A program made the translations under genes and the position numbers. From assembly GCA_036743055.1 (NCBI GenBank), contig DAINQE010000001.1, forward strand, positions 1 through 64,000: DNA of 64,000 nucleotides, in the 5' to 3' direction. Positions 17,767 to 25,543 of the stretch are shown in pieces. A model generated the notes under the pieces. The model ran no database searches, was not told where the DNA came from, and worked only from the letters and a program-made list of their open reading frames with translations. Positions within the stretch are counted from its first letter, which is position 1. Each line of letters begins with the position of its first letter. Source of the DNA: Sabulitectum sp036743055. GTDB lineage: Bacteria; Fermentibacterota; Fermentibacteria; Fermentibacterales; JCC-6.

Positions 17767-18893
17767 CAGCGCTTCACCAGCTCCGCGATGGCATGGCACC
17801 CGACTCCTTTTCCCCTTCCCAGGTCCCCTATGGAATTAGTGGTGGTACCCTTTATCCAGACAGCCGAAACATCAACTCCAAGCAGCTCCGACAACCGTCC
17901 CCTCAAGCGGTCTCTGATGGGTGAGATCCTCGGTTTCTCCCCAATCACGGTAACATCCAGGGATCGCAGCTCCCAGCCCTGAGCGCGGACCTTATCCATG
18001 CACATGCAGAGGAGTTTTCCGCTGTCAGCGCCCTTCCACAGGGGATCACCCGGAGGGAACAGTGTCCCCACGTCCCCCAGCCGCGAGGCTGCGAGTACCG
18101 CGTCAGAAACCGCGTGGAGAACCGCGTCCCCATCGGAATGCCCTGCCAGCCCGTCGCTGGATGAGAGCCTGCACCCGCAGAGGAGAAGAGGTCTGCCGGG
18201 ATCAAAGGGATGAAAATCCAGCCCGGTGCCTATCGCCGCTCGGGATGGCGTCATGAACCTCTCCAGGATCACCCTGTCTGTCGCCTCGGTCAGCTTAACG
18301 TTCATGGGCGAACCCGCCACCGCGGATACCGGAACTCCCATGAGTTCGACGGCCATTGATTCGTCGGTTACTTCAGGGGCTTCAGCCAGCGCCCTGAGCA
18401 GAAGACCGGCTTCATAGCCCTGGGGTGTCTGTGCCAGATGGAGACCGGTCCTGTCCACCGTTCCTCCAACCGTACCGTCCGATACCCTTTTGACAGTGTC
18501 CCTGACCGGTATGCAGGGCAGCGCCGCTCCGGTGCGTTCCGCCTCCCGGATGACGAGGCGGACGGCGGACTCTTCCATGAAGGGCCTTGCTCCATCGTGA
18601 ACCAGCACATGGGTAGCCCCCAGCTCAAGGGCCCTGAGAACCCCGGACCTCACTGAATCCTGCCTGCGGGTTCCGCCTGGAGCGGTGTGAACCCCCTCCG
18701 GCGGCGACCAGGGGCTTTCCCGGGGCAGCACAACTACGGTAACGGGCACCATCCTGCGGAAAAAACCCACCGAGTGATCTATCACCATGGCCCCGGCGAC
18801 CTCAGTGAACTGCTTGGGGACATCGCCTCCGTATCTGGAGCCCGTTCCCGCGGCAACCACCACCGCCGCCCAGACCGGGGAACGGTCAGTCAT
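17766..18893 (-). CDS. ispDF: Bifunctional IspD-IspF: MEP cytidylyltransferase / MECDP synthase
   Basis: A protein of 375 residues that fuses two enzymes of the non-mevalonate isoprenoid pathway. Residues 1 to about 215 are IspD: AAGTGSRYGGDVPKQF (CTP-binding loop), VHDGARPF, and a terminal VKLTEATD segment. Residues about 220-375 are IspF: the metal site DFHPF, the GHSDGDAVLHAVSDA helix, LGDVGTLFPPGDP and a C-terminal KGTTTNSIG. The IspE step between them must be encoded elsewhere. IspDF fusions are known mainly in alpha- and epsilonproteobacteria. It overlaps the upstream PIN/TRAM gene by 8 bp. Confidence 0.94.
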   Translation of the reverse strand: MTDRSPVWAAVVVAAGTGSRYGGDVPKQFTEVAGAMVIDHSVGFFRRMVPVTVVVLPRESPWSPPEGVHTAPGGTRRQDSVRSGVLRALELGATHVLVHDGARPFMEESAVRLVIREAERTGAALPCIPVRDTVKRVSDGTVGGTVDRTGLHLAQTPQGYEAGLLLRALAEAPEVTDESMAVELMGVPVSAVAGSPMNVKLTEATDRVILERFMTPSRAAIGTGLDFHPFDPGRPLLLCGCRLSSSDGLAGHSDGDAVLHAVSDAVLAASRLGDVGTLFPPGDPLWKGADSGKLLCMCMDKVRAQGWELRSLDVTVIGEKPRISPIRDRLRGRLSELLGVDVSAVWIKGTTTNSIGDLGRGKGVGCHAIAELVKR

Positions 18894-19896
18894 TGCCGCC
18901 GTTCCCCTCTTCCTGTGTAATCCGTGCGAAGACCATGGTTCCTCCGCTGGCCCTGAAGGTGGTATGGGCGGTTACCGCCACATCCTGTCCCATCTGATCG
19001 GAGGCGTCGTCCACCACCACCATGGTGCCGTCGGAAAGGAAGCCCACCCCCTGGGAGGACGATCTTCCCTTCTTCTGTATCCTCACCGTAACGTTGTCCC
19101 CTGGAAGGACCACCTCTCTGGCGGCGGGGCCAACGTCCGCGAGTCTTATGACCCTTATTCCTTCCCTCTCTGCGGTGTCGCAGAGTTCCGTCTCGGCGGA
19201 AAGCAGGCAGATCCTGTCCTTCCTGAGCCATTCCAGAAGCCGGTGCTTCTCCCTGTCGCCGCCGCCTCCGAAGTCCCTGTACTCGACAAGACCGCCGGCC
19301 TTGCCTGCGGCCTCCTCCAGACGCTGTATTGTCTCGGTTGCCCTTCTGGCGCGACCCCGCTTTACTATGTCCTTACCCTTCTGCATCTCCTCGATGCTGT
19401 CCTTCACCGATTCGGGAATGATGAACGGTCCGGGGAGAAGGCCTGCCAGTGCAAGATCGGCGGCCCTCCCGTCAACAGCCGCTGAAAGATCGATCAGCAC
19501 GGGCATGCTCCAGTACTGCTCCTCTTTTTCCTGAATGCTGAGGAGTTCCAGCTTCCGACCCTTGTTCACCGCCACAACGGCGAATACATAGGCCAGGGCA
19601 ATGGGCACCAGCACCAGGAGGTTCGACCAGCCCTCCCTTTCATCCCTGTGGATGCCGATGTTCAGAACGAGTATGAAAAGGATACCCACGACGAGTCCGA
19701 TGGTTGAACCGGTGGTGATGTAGATCAGCTTGTCCGCGGCTATGTTCACGATGAGTCTCTCGAGAATCGCGGCTATTATCCCTATCCCGAGCCCTATGAA
19801 CCCCATCACGAGACTGCCTGATGCCAGTGTTCCCGCCAGGCCCAGTGCGAGAATGAAAATAATGCGCACTTCCCAGCCCTTTGTCAGCTTAGCCAT
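18886..19896 (-). CDS. PIN/TRAM-domain membrane protein (YacL type)
   Basis: A protein of 336 residues. Four hydrophobic segments lie in the first 120 residues. A PIN-type nuclease domain follows at about 150-270 (VLIDLSAAVDGRAADLA, IIPESVKDSIEEM), then a TRAM RNA-binding domain (PGDNVTVRIQKKGRSSSQGVGFLSDGTMVVV). YacL/YjgK proteins are putative membrane-bound ribonucleases commonly next to ispD/ispF, radA and cysS, and that neighbourhood is kept here. A GGAGGAAA Shine-Dalgarno precedes the ATG, which overlaps radA by 13 bp. Confidence 0.88.
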   Translation of the reverse strand: MAKLTKGWEVRIIFILALGLAGTLASGSLVMGFIGLGIGIIAAILERLIVNIAADKLIYITTGSTIGLVVGILFILVLNIGIHRDEREGWSNLLVLVPIALAYVFAVVAVNKGRKLELLSIQEKEEQYWSMPVLIDLSAAVDGRAADLALAGLLPGPFIIPESVKDSIEEMQKGKDIVKRGRARRATETIQRLEEAAGKAGGLVEYRDFGGGGDREKHRLLEWLRKDRICLLSAETELCDTAEREGIRVIRLADVGPAAREVVLPGDNVTVRIQKKGRSSSQGVGFLSDGTMVVVDDASDQMGQDVAVTAHTTFRASGGTMVFARITQEEGNGGND

Positions 19897-21251
19897 TTTC
19901 CTCCTTTGTCCGCCAGAAGCCCCGCCATCGCGGCGGAAAGGGTAGCGAATTCATCTTCAATTTCGCCTCCGGCGCTGTTCCTCTTTCCCCGGGCACGGGC
20001 GATCCTGGTAAAACCAAGGTTCACCGCCTCCGAGGACCTTCTCTCCATGCCGGGTACCGGTCTTATCTCCCCGGCAAGTCCTACTTCTCCGCTGAATGCC
20101 GTTCCTGGAACCACAGGTCTTCCAAGCCTGCTGGACGCCACCGCCATGCATACAGCAAGATCGGCTCCGGGGTCGGAAACGGTGAAACCCCCTGTGGCGT
20201 TAACGTAAACGTCCTGATTCCCCAGTTCCAGACCGCACCTGCGCTCCAGTACCGCAAGGAGCATTGCCAGCCTTCCCGGCTCTATGCCAGTGGCCCTCCT
20301 CTGGGGAAACCCGTAGCTGGTTGCGCTGGTCAGGGCCTGTATCTCCACCAGGAAAGGCCTGGTTCCCTCCATGACCGCGGCAACCGCGGAACCCGGGACA
20401 GGTTCGCCCTGGTTGCCCAGGAAATACCCCGAGGCATCGGGCACTTCCGAAAGGCCGCTGGAATCCATCTCGAACACCCCCAGCTCGCTGGTGGAGCCGA
20501 AACGATTCTTCGAAGCCCTGAGAAGCCTGTACTGGTGGAATGAATCACCCTCAAAGCTTATCACCGCATCAACCAGGTGTTCCAGGACCTTGGGTCCTGC
20601 TATTGCACCCTCCTTGGTCACATGGCCTATTACGAAGACCGTGACCCCTCCCGGCCTGGACGCGGCACTGAGTTCCGCTGCGGACTGTCTTACCTGGGAG
20701 ACGGAGCCCGGAGCGCTGGTCACGCTGCTGGAATGCATTGTCTGTATGGAATCCACCACCAGCACCTGGTATGCTCCGGTGCTGAGTTCTCCGGTGATCC
20801 GCTCCATCTCGGTGGCCGGAAGAAGTACAAGGCCATCGGGAGGGTCGCCGATCCGCCTTGCCCTGTGGGCCACCTGCTCCGGGGATTCCTCCCCGGCGGC
20901 ATAGAGCACGCTGATGCCCGCCGAGGCCATGTTCATCGCCGACTGCAGCATGAGGGTGCTTTTACCTATGCCGGGCTCACCGCCCACAAGGATCATGGAA
21001 CCCTTGAAGGCTCCTCCGCCAAGCACCCTGTCGAACTCGCCGAGACCGGTTGAGAACCTGACACCAGGAGAGATCTTCACCTCCCTGAGGTTCATGGCGC
21101 GCACAGGCGGACCAGCTTCGACCCTCTTTCCGGATGGGGAGGGTTCCTCCACCATGGTGTTCCATGTGCCGCAGTGAGGACACCTGCCCGCCCATACAGG
21201 GGACTCGCCACCGCATTCGCTGCAGAAGAAGACAGTTTTCCTCTTTGCCAA
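19884..21251 (-). CDS. radA: DNA repair protein RadA (branch-migration helicase)
   Basis: A protein of 455 residues. RadA processes recombination intermediates with RecA. It has a four-cysteine zinc finger at the N-terminus (CSECGGESPVWAGRCPHCGTW), Walker A GGEPGIGKSTLM, Walker B LVVDSIQTM, and the RadA-specific KNRFGSTSELGVFEM. A Lon-protease-like C-terminal domain follows (DVYVNATGGFTVSDPGADLAV and SGEVGLAGEIRPV). The start is TTG 21251, placed directly after the dnaB stop. Confidence 0.96.
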   Translation of the reverse strand: MAKRKTVFFCSECGGESPVWAGRCPHCGTWNTMVEEPSPSGKRVEAGPPVRAMNLREVKISPGVRFSTGLGEFDRVLGGGAFKGSMILVGGEPGIGKSTLMLQSAMNMASAGISVLYAAGEESPEQVAHRARRIGDPPDGLVLLPATEMERITGELSTGAYQVLVVDSIQTMHSSSVTSAPGSVSQVRQSAAELSAASRPGGVTVFVIGHVTKEGAIAGPKVLEHLVDAVISFEGDSFHQYRLLRASKNRFGSTSELGVFEMDSSGLSEVPDASGYFLGNQGEPVPGSAVAAVMEGTRPFLVEIQALTSATSYGFPQRRATGIEPGRLAMLLAVLERRCGLELGNQDVYVNATGGFTVSDPGADLAVCMAVASSRLGRPVVPGTAFSGEVGLAGEIRPVPGMERRSSEAVNLGFTRIARARGKRNSAGGEIEDEFATLSAAMAGLLADKGGKWLS

Positions 21252-22622
21252 TTAAACCCAGTCCCTGGGAGATTCCTCCGGATCGAAGGTGGTGGTGGAA
21301 CAGTGGAAGACAAGATTGATCTGACCCCTCTGCCCCTTTCTCTGCTTCGCTATCTTCAGCAGGATGCGCCGCAGGTCTCCCCGTGTATCCTGTGCGTCGT
21401 CGCCGCTGTCGGCATGTTCATCGTGGAGGAACATCACCACATCGGCGTCCTGCTCTATGGCCCCTGAATCCCTCAGATCGCTGAGCCTGGGAGGCCCCTC
21501 CCTCTTGGCGGCTCCCCTGCTCAGCTGGGAGAGGACTATCACCGGAACGTCCATGTCCTTGGCAAGCGCCTTCAGGTCCGAGGAGTTCTTCGCCACCTTG
21601 AGCTGATGGCTCTCGATGTCGTCGGCACCCGCCATGAGCTGAAGATAGTCCACGAATACTGCGGCGATACCGTTCTTTTCCCTCTGGGCAAGCCTTCTTG
21701 TCTTCGCCCTTATCTCGGCAGATGAGATGGCCGGAACGTCGTTTATGCAGATGGGCAGCTCCTTCAGCTTTTCCGAGGCCGTGTAAAGATCCTTGAGATG
21801 CCTTTCGGAAAGGGTGCCGTCTATTATGGGTCCCGTGCCCACACCGGCCATGGAGCAGACCAGTCTCTGGGTAAGCTGAAGGCAGCTCATCTCCAGGCTG
21901 AAGAAAGCCACCGTTCCCCGGCCCAGCGAGGCAATGTGCCTGGCGATGTTCAGCGCCAGGCTGGTCTTCCCCACTCCGGGTCTCGCTGCTATCACGTTCA
22001 TCTCGCCGCCATGAAAACCCGTGGTCAGCCTGTCCAGGGGCTGCAGACCGGTGGAAAGGCCGGTAACGCCGTCCGGGGAGTTCCGCATTGTCTCGAAAAC
22101 GTCCATTACATTAGCGCTTAGGTCGGAAACCCTTACGAAGTCCCTCTCGGAAGCCCTGGTCCCTATGTCGAAGATTTTCTGGCTCACCTGATCCAGAAGC
22201 TCAGCCGCCTTCACATTGGTGGTGTATACCCTGTCCATGCCGTCTCCGGCCACCCTGAGGAACTGCCTTAGGAGCGAGCAGTCCCTTACTATTCCCGCGT
22301 AGCTCATCACGTTGGAAAGCAGGGGTATGTCTTCAAGGACCAGGGAGGTAACGTAATCGTTTCCCCCGGCGGCTCCGGTCTCCCCGAGCCTCTCAAGTTC
22401 GTTCCTCACCATGATAAGGTCCACCGGTTCACCCCTTGAGTCGATGGCCCTGGCGGTTTCGAATATCTTCCCGTGCCTGGGATCGTAGAAGTCCCTGGAG
22501 GTCAGCCTGGCGAACGCCTCCACCGCTATGTCCGGAGCCAGGAGTATCCCAGCAAGGACCCCCCTTTCGGCTTCATCGTTCCAGGGCTGCTTCCTCTCTT
22601 CAGACAAGTCGTTCCCCTCCAT
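21252..22622 (-). CDS. dnaB: Replicative DNA helicase DnaB
   Basis: A protein of 456 residues, typical length. The N-terminal domain begins ERGVLAGILLAPD. The RecA-like ATPase domain has GARPGVGKTSLALNIA, FFSLEMSCLQL, FVDYLQLM and VLSQLSRGAAKREGPPRLSDLRDSG. It unwinds DNA ahead of the replisome as a hexamer. It overlaps the upstream uracil-DNA glycosylase gene by 23 bp and is joined to radA without spacing. I see no intein or insertion. Confidence 0.96.
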   Translation of the reverse strand: MEGNDLSEERKQPWNDEAERGVLAGILLAPDIAVEAFARLTSRDFYDPRHGKIFETARAIDSRGEPVDLIMVRNELERLGETGAAGGNDYVTSLVLEDIPLLSNVMSYAGIVRDCSLLRQFLRVAGDGMDRVYTTNVKAAELLDQVSQKIFDIGTRASERDFVRVSDLSANVMDVFETMRNSPDGVTGLSTGLQPLDRLTTGFHGGEMNVIAARPGVGKTSLALNIARHIASLGRGTVAFFSLEMSCLQLTQRLVCSMAGVGTGPIIDGTLSERHLKDLYTASEKLKELPICINDVPAISSAEIRAKTRRLAQREKNGIAAVFVDYLQLMAGADDIESHQLKVAKNSSDLKALAKDMDVPVIVLSQLSRGAAKREGPPRLSDLRDSGAIEQDADVVMFLHDEHADSGDDAQDTRGDLRRILLKIAKQRKGQRGQINLVFHCSTTTFDPEESPRDWV

Positions 22623-23316
22623 CCGGGACTCTTGGGAGCCCCGCAGCGTTCAGAAAGCTCCTGAACATCTTCATGTCCTCCCAGACAGGCCTCTTCAGTG
22701 CCGGGGACCTGAGGAGCGCAGCGGGATGATATGTAACCAGAACCGGAATGTCCCTCCAGCGGTGGAATTCCCCCCTGAGCACCCCAATGCCCCTGCCTGT
22801 GTCCAGTATGTACCTGGCGGCGCTTGCTCCCAGGACGAGGATGACCCCCGGGTCCATGGCGTCTATCTGTCTCTGCAGTATCCTGCCGCATGTTTCAGCC
22901 TCCACGGCGGTTGGTGCACGGTTCCCGGGAGGCCGGCACTTCACGATGTTCGCTATGTAGAGGCTGTTCCTGTCAAGGTCCACCGCGGCGAGGATCCTGT
23001 CCAGAAGCTGGCCGGACCTCCCCACGAAGGGACGCCCGGTCTCGTCCTCGGTTGCTCCCGGGCCCTCCCCGATCACCAGTATGCCTGAACCGGGATTCCC
23101 TTCCCCGAATACGATATTCTTCCTTGTTCTGCCCAGGTCGCAGAGCATGCAGCCGCTTGTCTCCTCCATGAGTTTCGCCATGGATGAGCCTGTGTCGGAA
23201 GCAGGCTGGGCGGGCCGTGGGCGATCCTTCACCTTCAGCCATTCCGGAAGGACCAGCACCTCGTCAACTCCGTATCCTCCAACCACCTCCCAGAAGGGAT
23301 CAGCTTTCCCGGTCAT
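22600..23316 (-). CDS. Type-4 (UDGa) iron-sulfur uracil-DNA glycosylase
   Basis: A protein of 238 residues. Family-4 UDG removes uracil from DNA in base-excision repair. Motif 1 is GEGPGATEDETGRPFVGRSGQLLD and motif 2 is HPAALLR. The four 4Fe-4S ligand cysteines are in CMLC, KCRPPGNR and AETCGR. The first 50 residues before the core are a poorly conserved extension. Its ATG overlaps the upstream gmk-coaB stop (ATGA). Confidence 0.93.
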   Translation of the reverse strand: MTGKADPFWEVVGGYGVDEVLVLPEWLKVKDRPRPAQPASDTGSSMAKLMEETSGCMLCDLGRTRKNIVFGEGNPGSGILVIGEGPGATEDETGRPFVGRSGQLLDRILAAVDLDRNSLYIANIVKCRPPGNRAPTAVEAETCGRILQRQIDAMDPGVILVLGASAARYILDTGRGIGVLRGEFHRWRDIPVLVTYHPAALLRSPALKRPVWEDMKMFRSFLNAAGLPRVPDGGERLV

Positions 23317-24596
23317 GATCTTCTCTCCATTTCCCTTCCCAGAGCGGCTGCGATTCCCATTGCCGCGAACTTCTTCGAACCCCGGGCTATGGAGACGGGC
23401 GGCGAGCCTGAAGAGAAGAACAGCCTTCCGGAGTTATCCGGGGATTCCATGGCAATGCCGGGCATGTCCCCCCTGTTCAGGAAGATCGCAAACGCTCCCT
23501 TGCGCTTCATCTTTTCCAGGGCTTCCTCCTCGGACCTGTCTCCGTACTCCAGGGCAAATGCCAGTACAGGACAGGGCGAACCCAGGGAGGCTGTAATGTC
23601 AACGGTGGGGACAAGGTTCAGGGAGAGGACCTTTCCCCGTCTCCTTATCTTTCCAGGAACGGCCGTCTCCGGTCTGAAGTCCGACACCGCGGCGGCCATG
23701 GCCAGCAGATCGGCGCCCAATGTTTCCCTGCGAAGGGCTTCCAGCATCTCCTCTGCGCTGTTCACCCTGAGCAGCTTCACCGCCCCTGGAGGATCCGTAC
23801 GCATTGCCGGTCCGCTGACCAGTGTAACCTCGGCACCCCCTGCGAGGAAGGCCTCCGAAAGGGATACCCCCATGAGGCCGCTGGACCGGTTGGAAACGAA
23901 ACGGACATCGTCTATCATCTCTCTGGTGGGCCCGGAGGAGACCACCACCCTTCGGCCCTTCCACCATGAGAGCCCGTTGATGTGTTCGGGATGGTACTCC
24001 CCGGCAGCGACGGGCCAGCCGATGTTGCTGAGTTTCCTCAACTCGGAGGCGAACACCGCTTCCAGCATCTTCACGGTATCCTCCAGACGGCGGTTCTCGA
24101 TGAAGTAGTCGAATGAGCCAAGGGCTGAGACCTCACCCGCTGCCGCCTTCATCCGTCTGTCTACTGTTTCCGCCGAGTCGGTGCTTCTGCCGGTGAGGCG
24201 GTCCAGCAGTTCCTCCCTGCTGCCGGGAAGCACGAACACCAGAACCGCAGAAGGGACGCATCTCTTGACCTGCATGGCTCCCTGAACGTCGATATCCAGC
24301 ACCACGGAACTTCCCCGGGCCAGCTGGCTCCTTACCCAGTTACCATCGGTCCCGTAGAAATTACCGTGAACCTCGGCCCACTCAAGGAAGAAACCCTGTT
24401 CCCTTCTTCTGGAGAACTCGGCGGTGGTTACGAAATCGTAGTCCCGCCCCTGCTCTTCCCCTCCCCTGGGCTTCCTGGTGGTGGTGGAAATCGAGAATCG
24501 GGTATTCGGGAAGGTCTTCACCAGATGATGGGCCAGGGTGGTCTTTCCTGCGCCGGAGGGCCCGGCGATAACCACGAGAATTCCGCTACTGAACAT
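23313..24596 (-). CDS. Fusion of guanylate kinase (Gmk) with phosphopantothenoylcysteine synthetase (CoaB)
   Basis: A protein of 427 residues. Residues 1 to about 190 are guanylate kinase: P-loop AGPSGAGKTTL, the GMP-binding segments SISTTTRKPRGGEEQGRDYDFV and FYGT, and VLDIDVQG. Residues about 220-425 are the CoaB half of Dfp: SGPTREMIDDVRFVSNRSSG, GAEVTLVSGP, AAAVSDFRP and KIRR. The flavin-dependent CoaC decarboxylase half that normally precedes CoaB is absent. In many bacteria the order is yicC-gmk-rpoZ-dfp. Here rpoZ is missing and the remaining two are one polypeptide. It overlaps yicC by 11 bp. Confidence 0.9.
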   Translation of the reverse strand: MFSSGILVVIAGPSGAGKTTLAHHLVKTFPNTRFSISTTTRKPRGGEEQGRDYDFVTTAEFSRRREQGFFLEWAEVHGNFYGTDGNWVRSQLARGSSVVLDIDVQGAMQVKRCVPSAVLVFVLPGSREELLDRLTGRSTDSAETVDRRMKAAAGEVSALGSFDYFIENRRLEDTVKMLEAVFASELRKLSNIGWPVAAGEYHPEHINGLSWWKGRRVVVSSGPTREMIDDVRFVSNRSSGLMGVSLSEAFLAGGAEVTLVSGPAMRTDPPGAVKLLRVNSAEEMLEALRRETLGADLLAMAAAVSDFRPETAVPGKIRRRGKVLSLNLVPTVDITASLGSPCPVLAFALEYGDRSEEEALEKMKRKGAFAIFLNRGDMPGIAMESPDNSGRLFFSSGSPPVSIARGSKKFAAMGIAAALGREMERRS

Positions 24597-25452
24597 TGGC
24601 CGCCTGTTCCCTCAGCCCGCCGAGTATGTCCTTCATCTCAATCACCGAATGGACAGCGTCGGTCTGGTCTGCTTTGGAACCCATCGTGTTCAGTTCTCTA
24701 TGCATCTCCTGGAGGAGAAAACCCAGCTTCCTTCCGCAGTCGTTGCCATTGAGGACCCCAAGGGCGGCGTTTACGTGGGAGACCAGCCTTTCATACTCTT
24801 CGGAGATGTCCATCCTGTCGGAAAGCAGGGCCAGTTCCTGGACGAGCCTGGCCTCGTCGACCACCGGTTCTCCAATGAGCTCGTGAATCCTTTTCCTTCG
24901 GTTCTGAAATATCTCCCCCACCCGCCTCGAATGGTTTTCATGAACGGGCAGCGCCTTTTCACGTATCTTCTCCAGTGATTCCCGAAAAACCCTGGAGAGA
25001 GACTCCCCTTCGGCCCTTCTGCTTTCTCTCAGGGACTCCAGGACCCGCCGGCACAGAGAAAGTATCACGGAATCGAAACCATCGCCGGTCACCGGATCGG
25101 AAAGACGCATCACCCCGGGCAGGGTAACCAGGTTGAAGGCATCGGGGGTGGAGGTGAGGAAGAACTCCCCCGAGAGGGCTTCCGCACCTCTTATGTAGGC
25201 CCTGGCGAGGTCAAGGTCGGGAACGGGAAGACCGCCTTCACCCACGGCATCCACTGAAACCGATACATCGATCCTTCCCCGAAGGAACAGCCCCCTGGCA
25301 ATCGCGGTAAGCTCGGGCTCGAGATGAGCGACCTGTCTGGGCATTTTGAAGGAAACGGTGAGCCCCTTGTTGTTCACAGACTTGCATAGCACTGTAATTT
25401 CATGGGAATCAACAGTTTCAGCTGAACTGGAGAACCCTGTCATCGATTCCAT
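24586..25452 (-). CDS. yicC: YicC-family endoribonuclease-like protein
   Basis: A protein of 288 residues from ATG 25452. It starts with the hallmark SMTGFS and contains VNNKGLTVSFKMPRQVAHLEPEL. It ends with the conserved C-terminal stretch GRKLGFLLQEMHRELNTMGSKADQTDAVHSVIEMKDILGGLREQAANVQ. Family members are RNA-binding or endoribonucleases acting on small RNAs and mRNAs. It is the first gene of the long minus-strand run. A GGAAGGA lies 11 nt before the ATG, a rather wide spacing. Confidence 0.93.
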   Translation of the reverse strand: MESMTGFSSSAETVDSHEITVLCKSVNNKGLTVSFKMPRQVAHLEPELTAIARGLFLRGRIDVSVSVDAVGEGGLPVPDLDLARAYIRGAEALSGEFFLTSTPDAFNLVTLPGVMRLSDPVTGDGFDSVILSLCRRVLESLRESRRAEGESLSRVFRESLEKIREKALPVHENHSRRVGEIFQNRRKRIHELIGEPVVDEARLVQELALLSDRMDISEEYERLVSHVNAALGVLNGNDCGRKLGFLLQEMHRELNTMGSKADQTDAVHSVIEMKDILGGLREQAANVQ

Positions 25453-25480
25453 CGTGAAAAAAATCCTTCCGTGATGTTGC

Positions 25481-25508
25481 CATGGCACAAATGTTATTAT
25501 CTATAGAG
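25481..25508 (+). promoter_or_regulatory. Putative rqcH promoter element, nearly identical to the nrdJ promoter element
   Basis: The stretch begins CATGGCACAAA and ends TTATCTATAGAG. Aligned with the minus-strand sequence at 34974-34946 it has 26 identical columns of 29, one single-base gap and two substitutions. The TTATCTATA part would serve as a -10 region, putting transcription start near 25512. It lies in the 91-bp divergent space between yicC and rqcH. No equally good promoter for yicC was seen on the other strand. Confidence 0.6.
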
Positions 25509-25543
25509 CGTTGTCCATTGTCCACAATTCGGAGGTGACCGCC

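Noticed and set aside
25481..25508. Sigma-54 promoter (TGGCAC resembles the -24 element)
   Set aside because: The -12 element TTGC is absent at the required spacing in both copies, and no sigma-54 activator is nearby.
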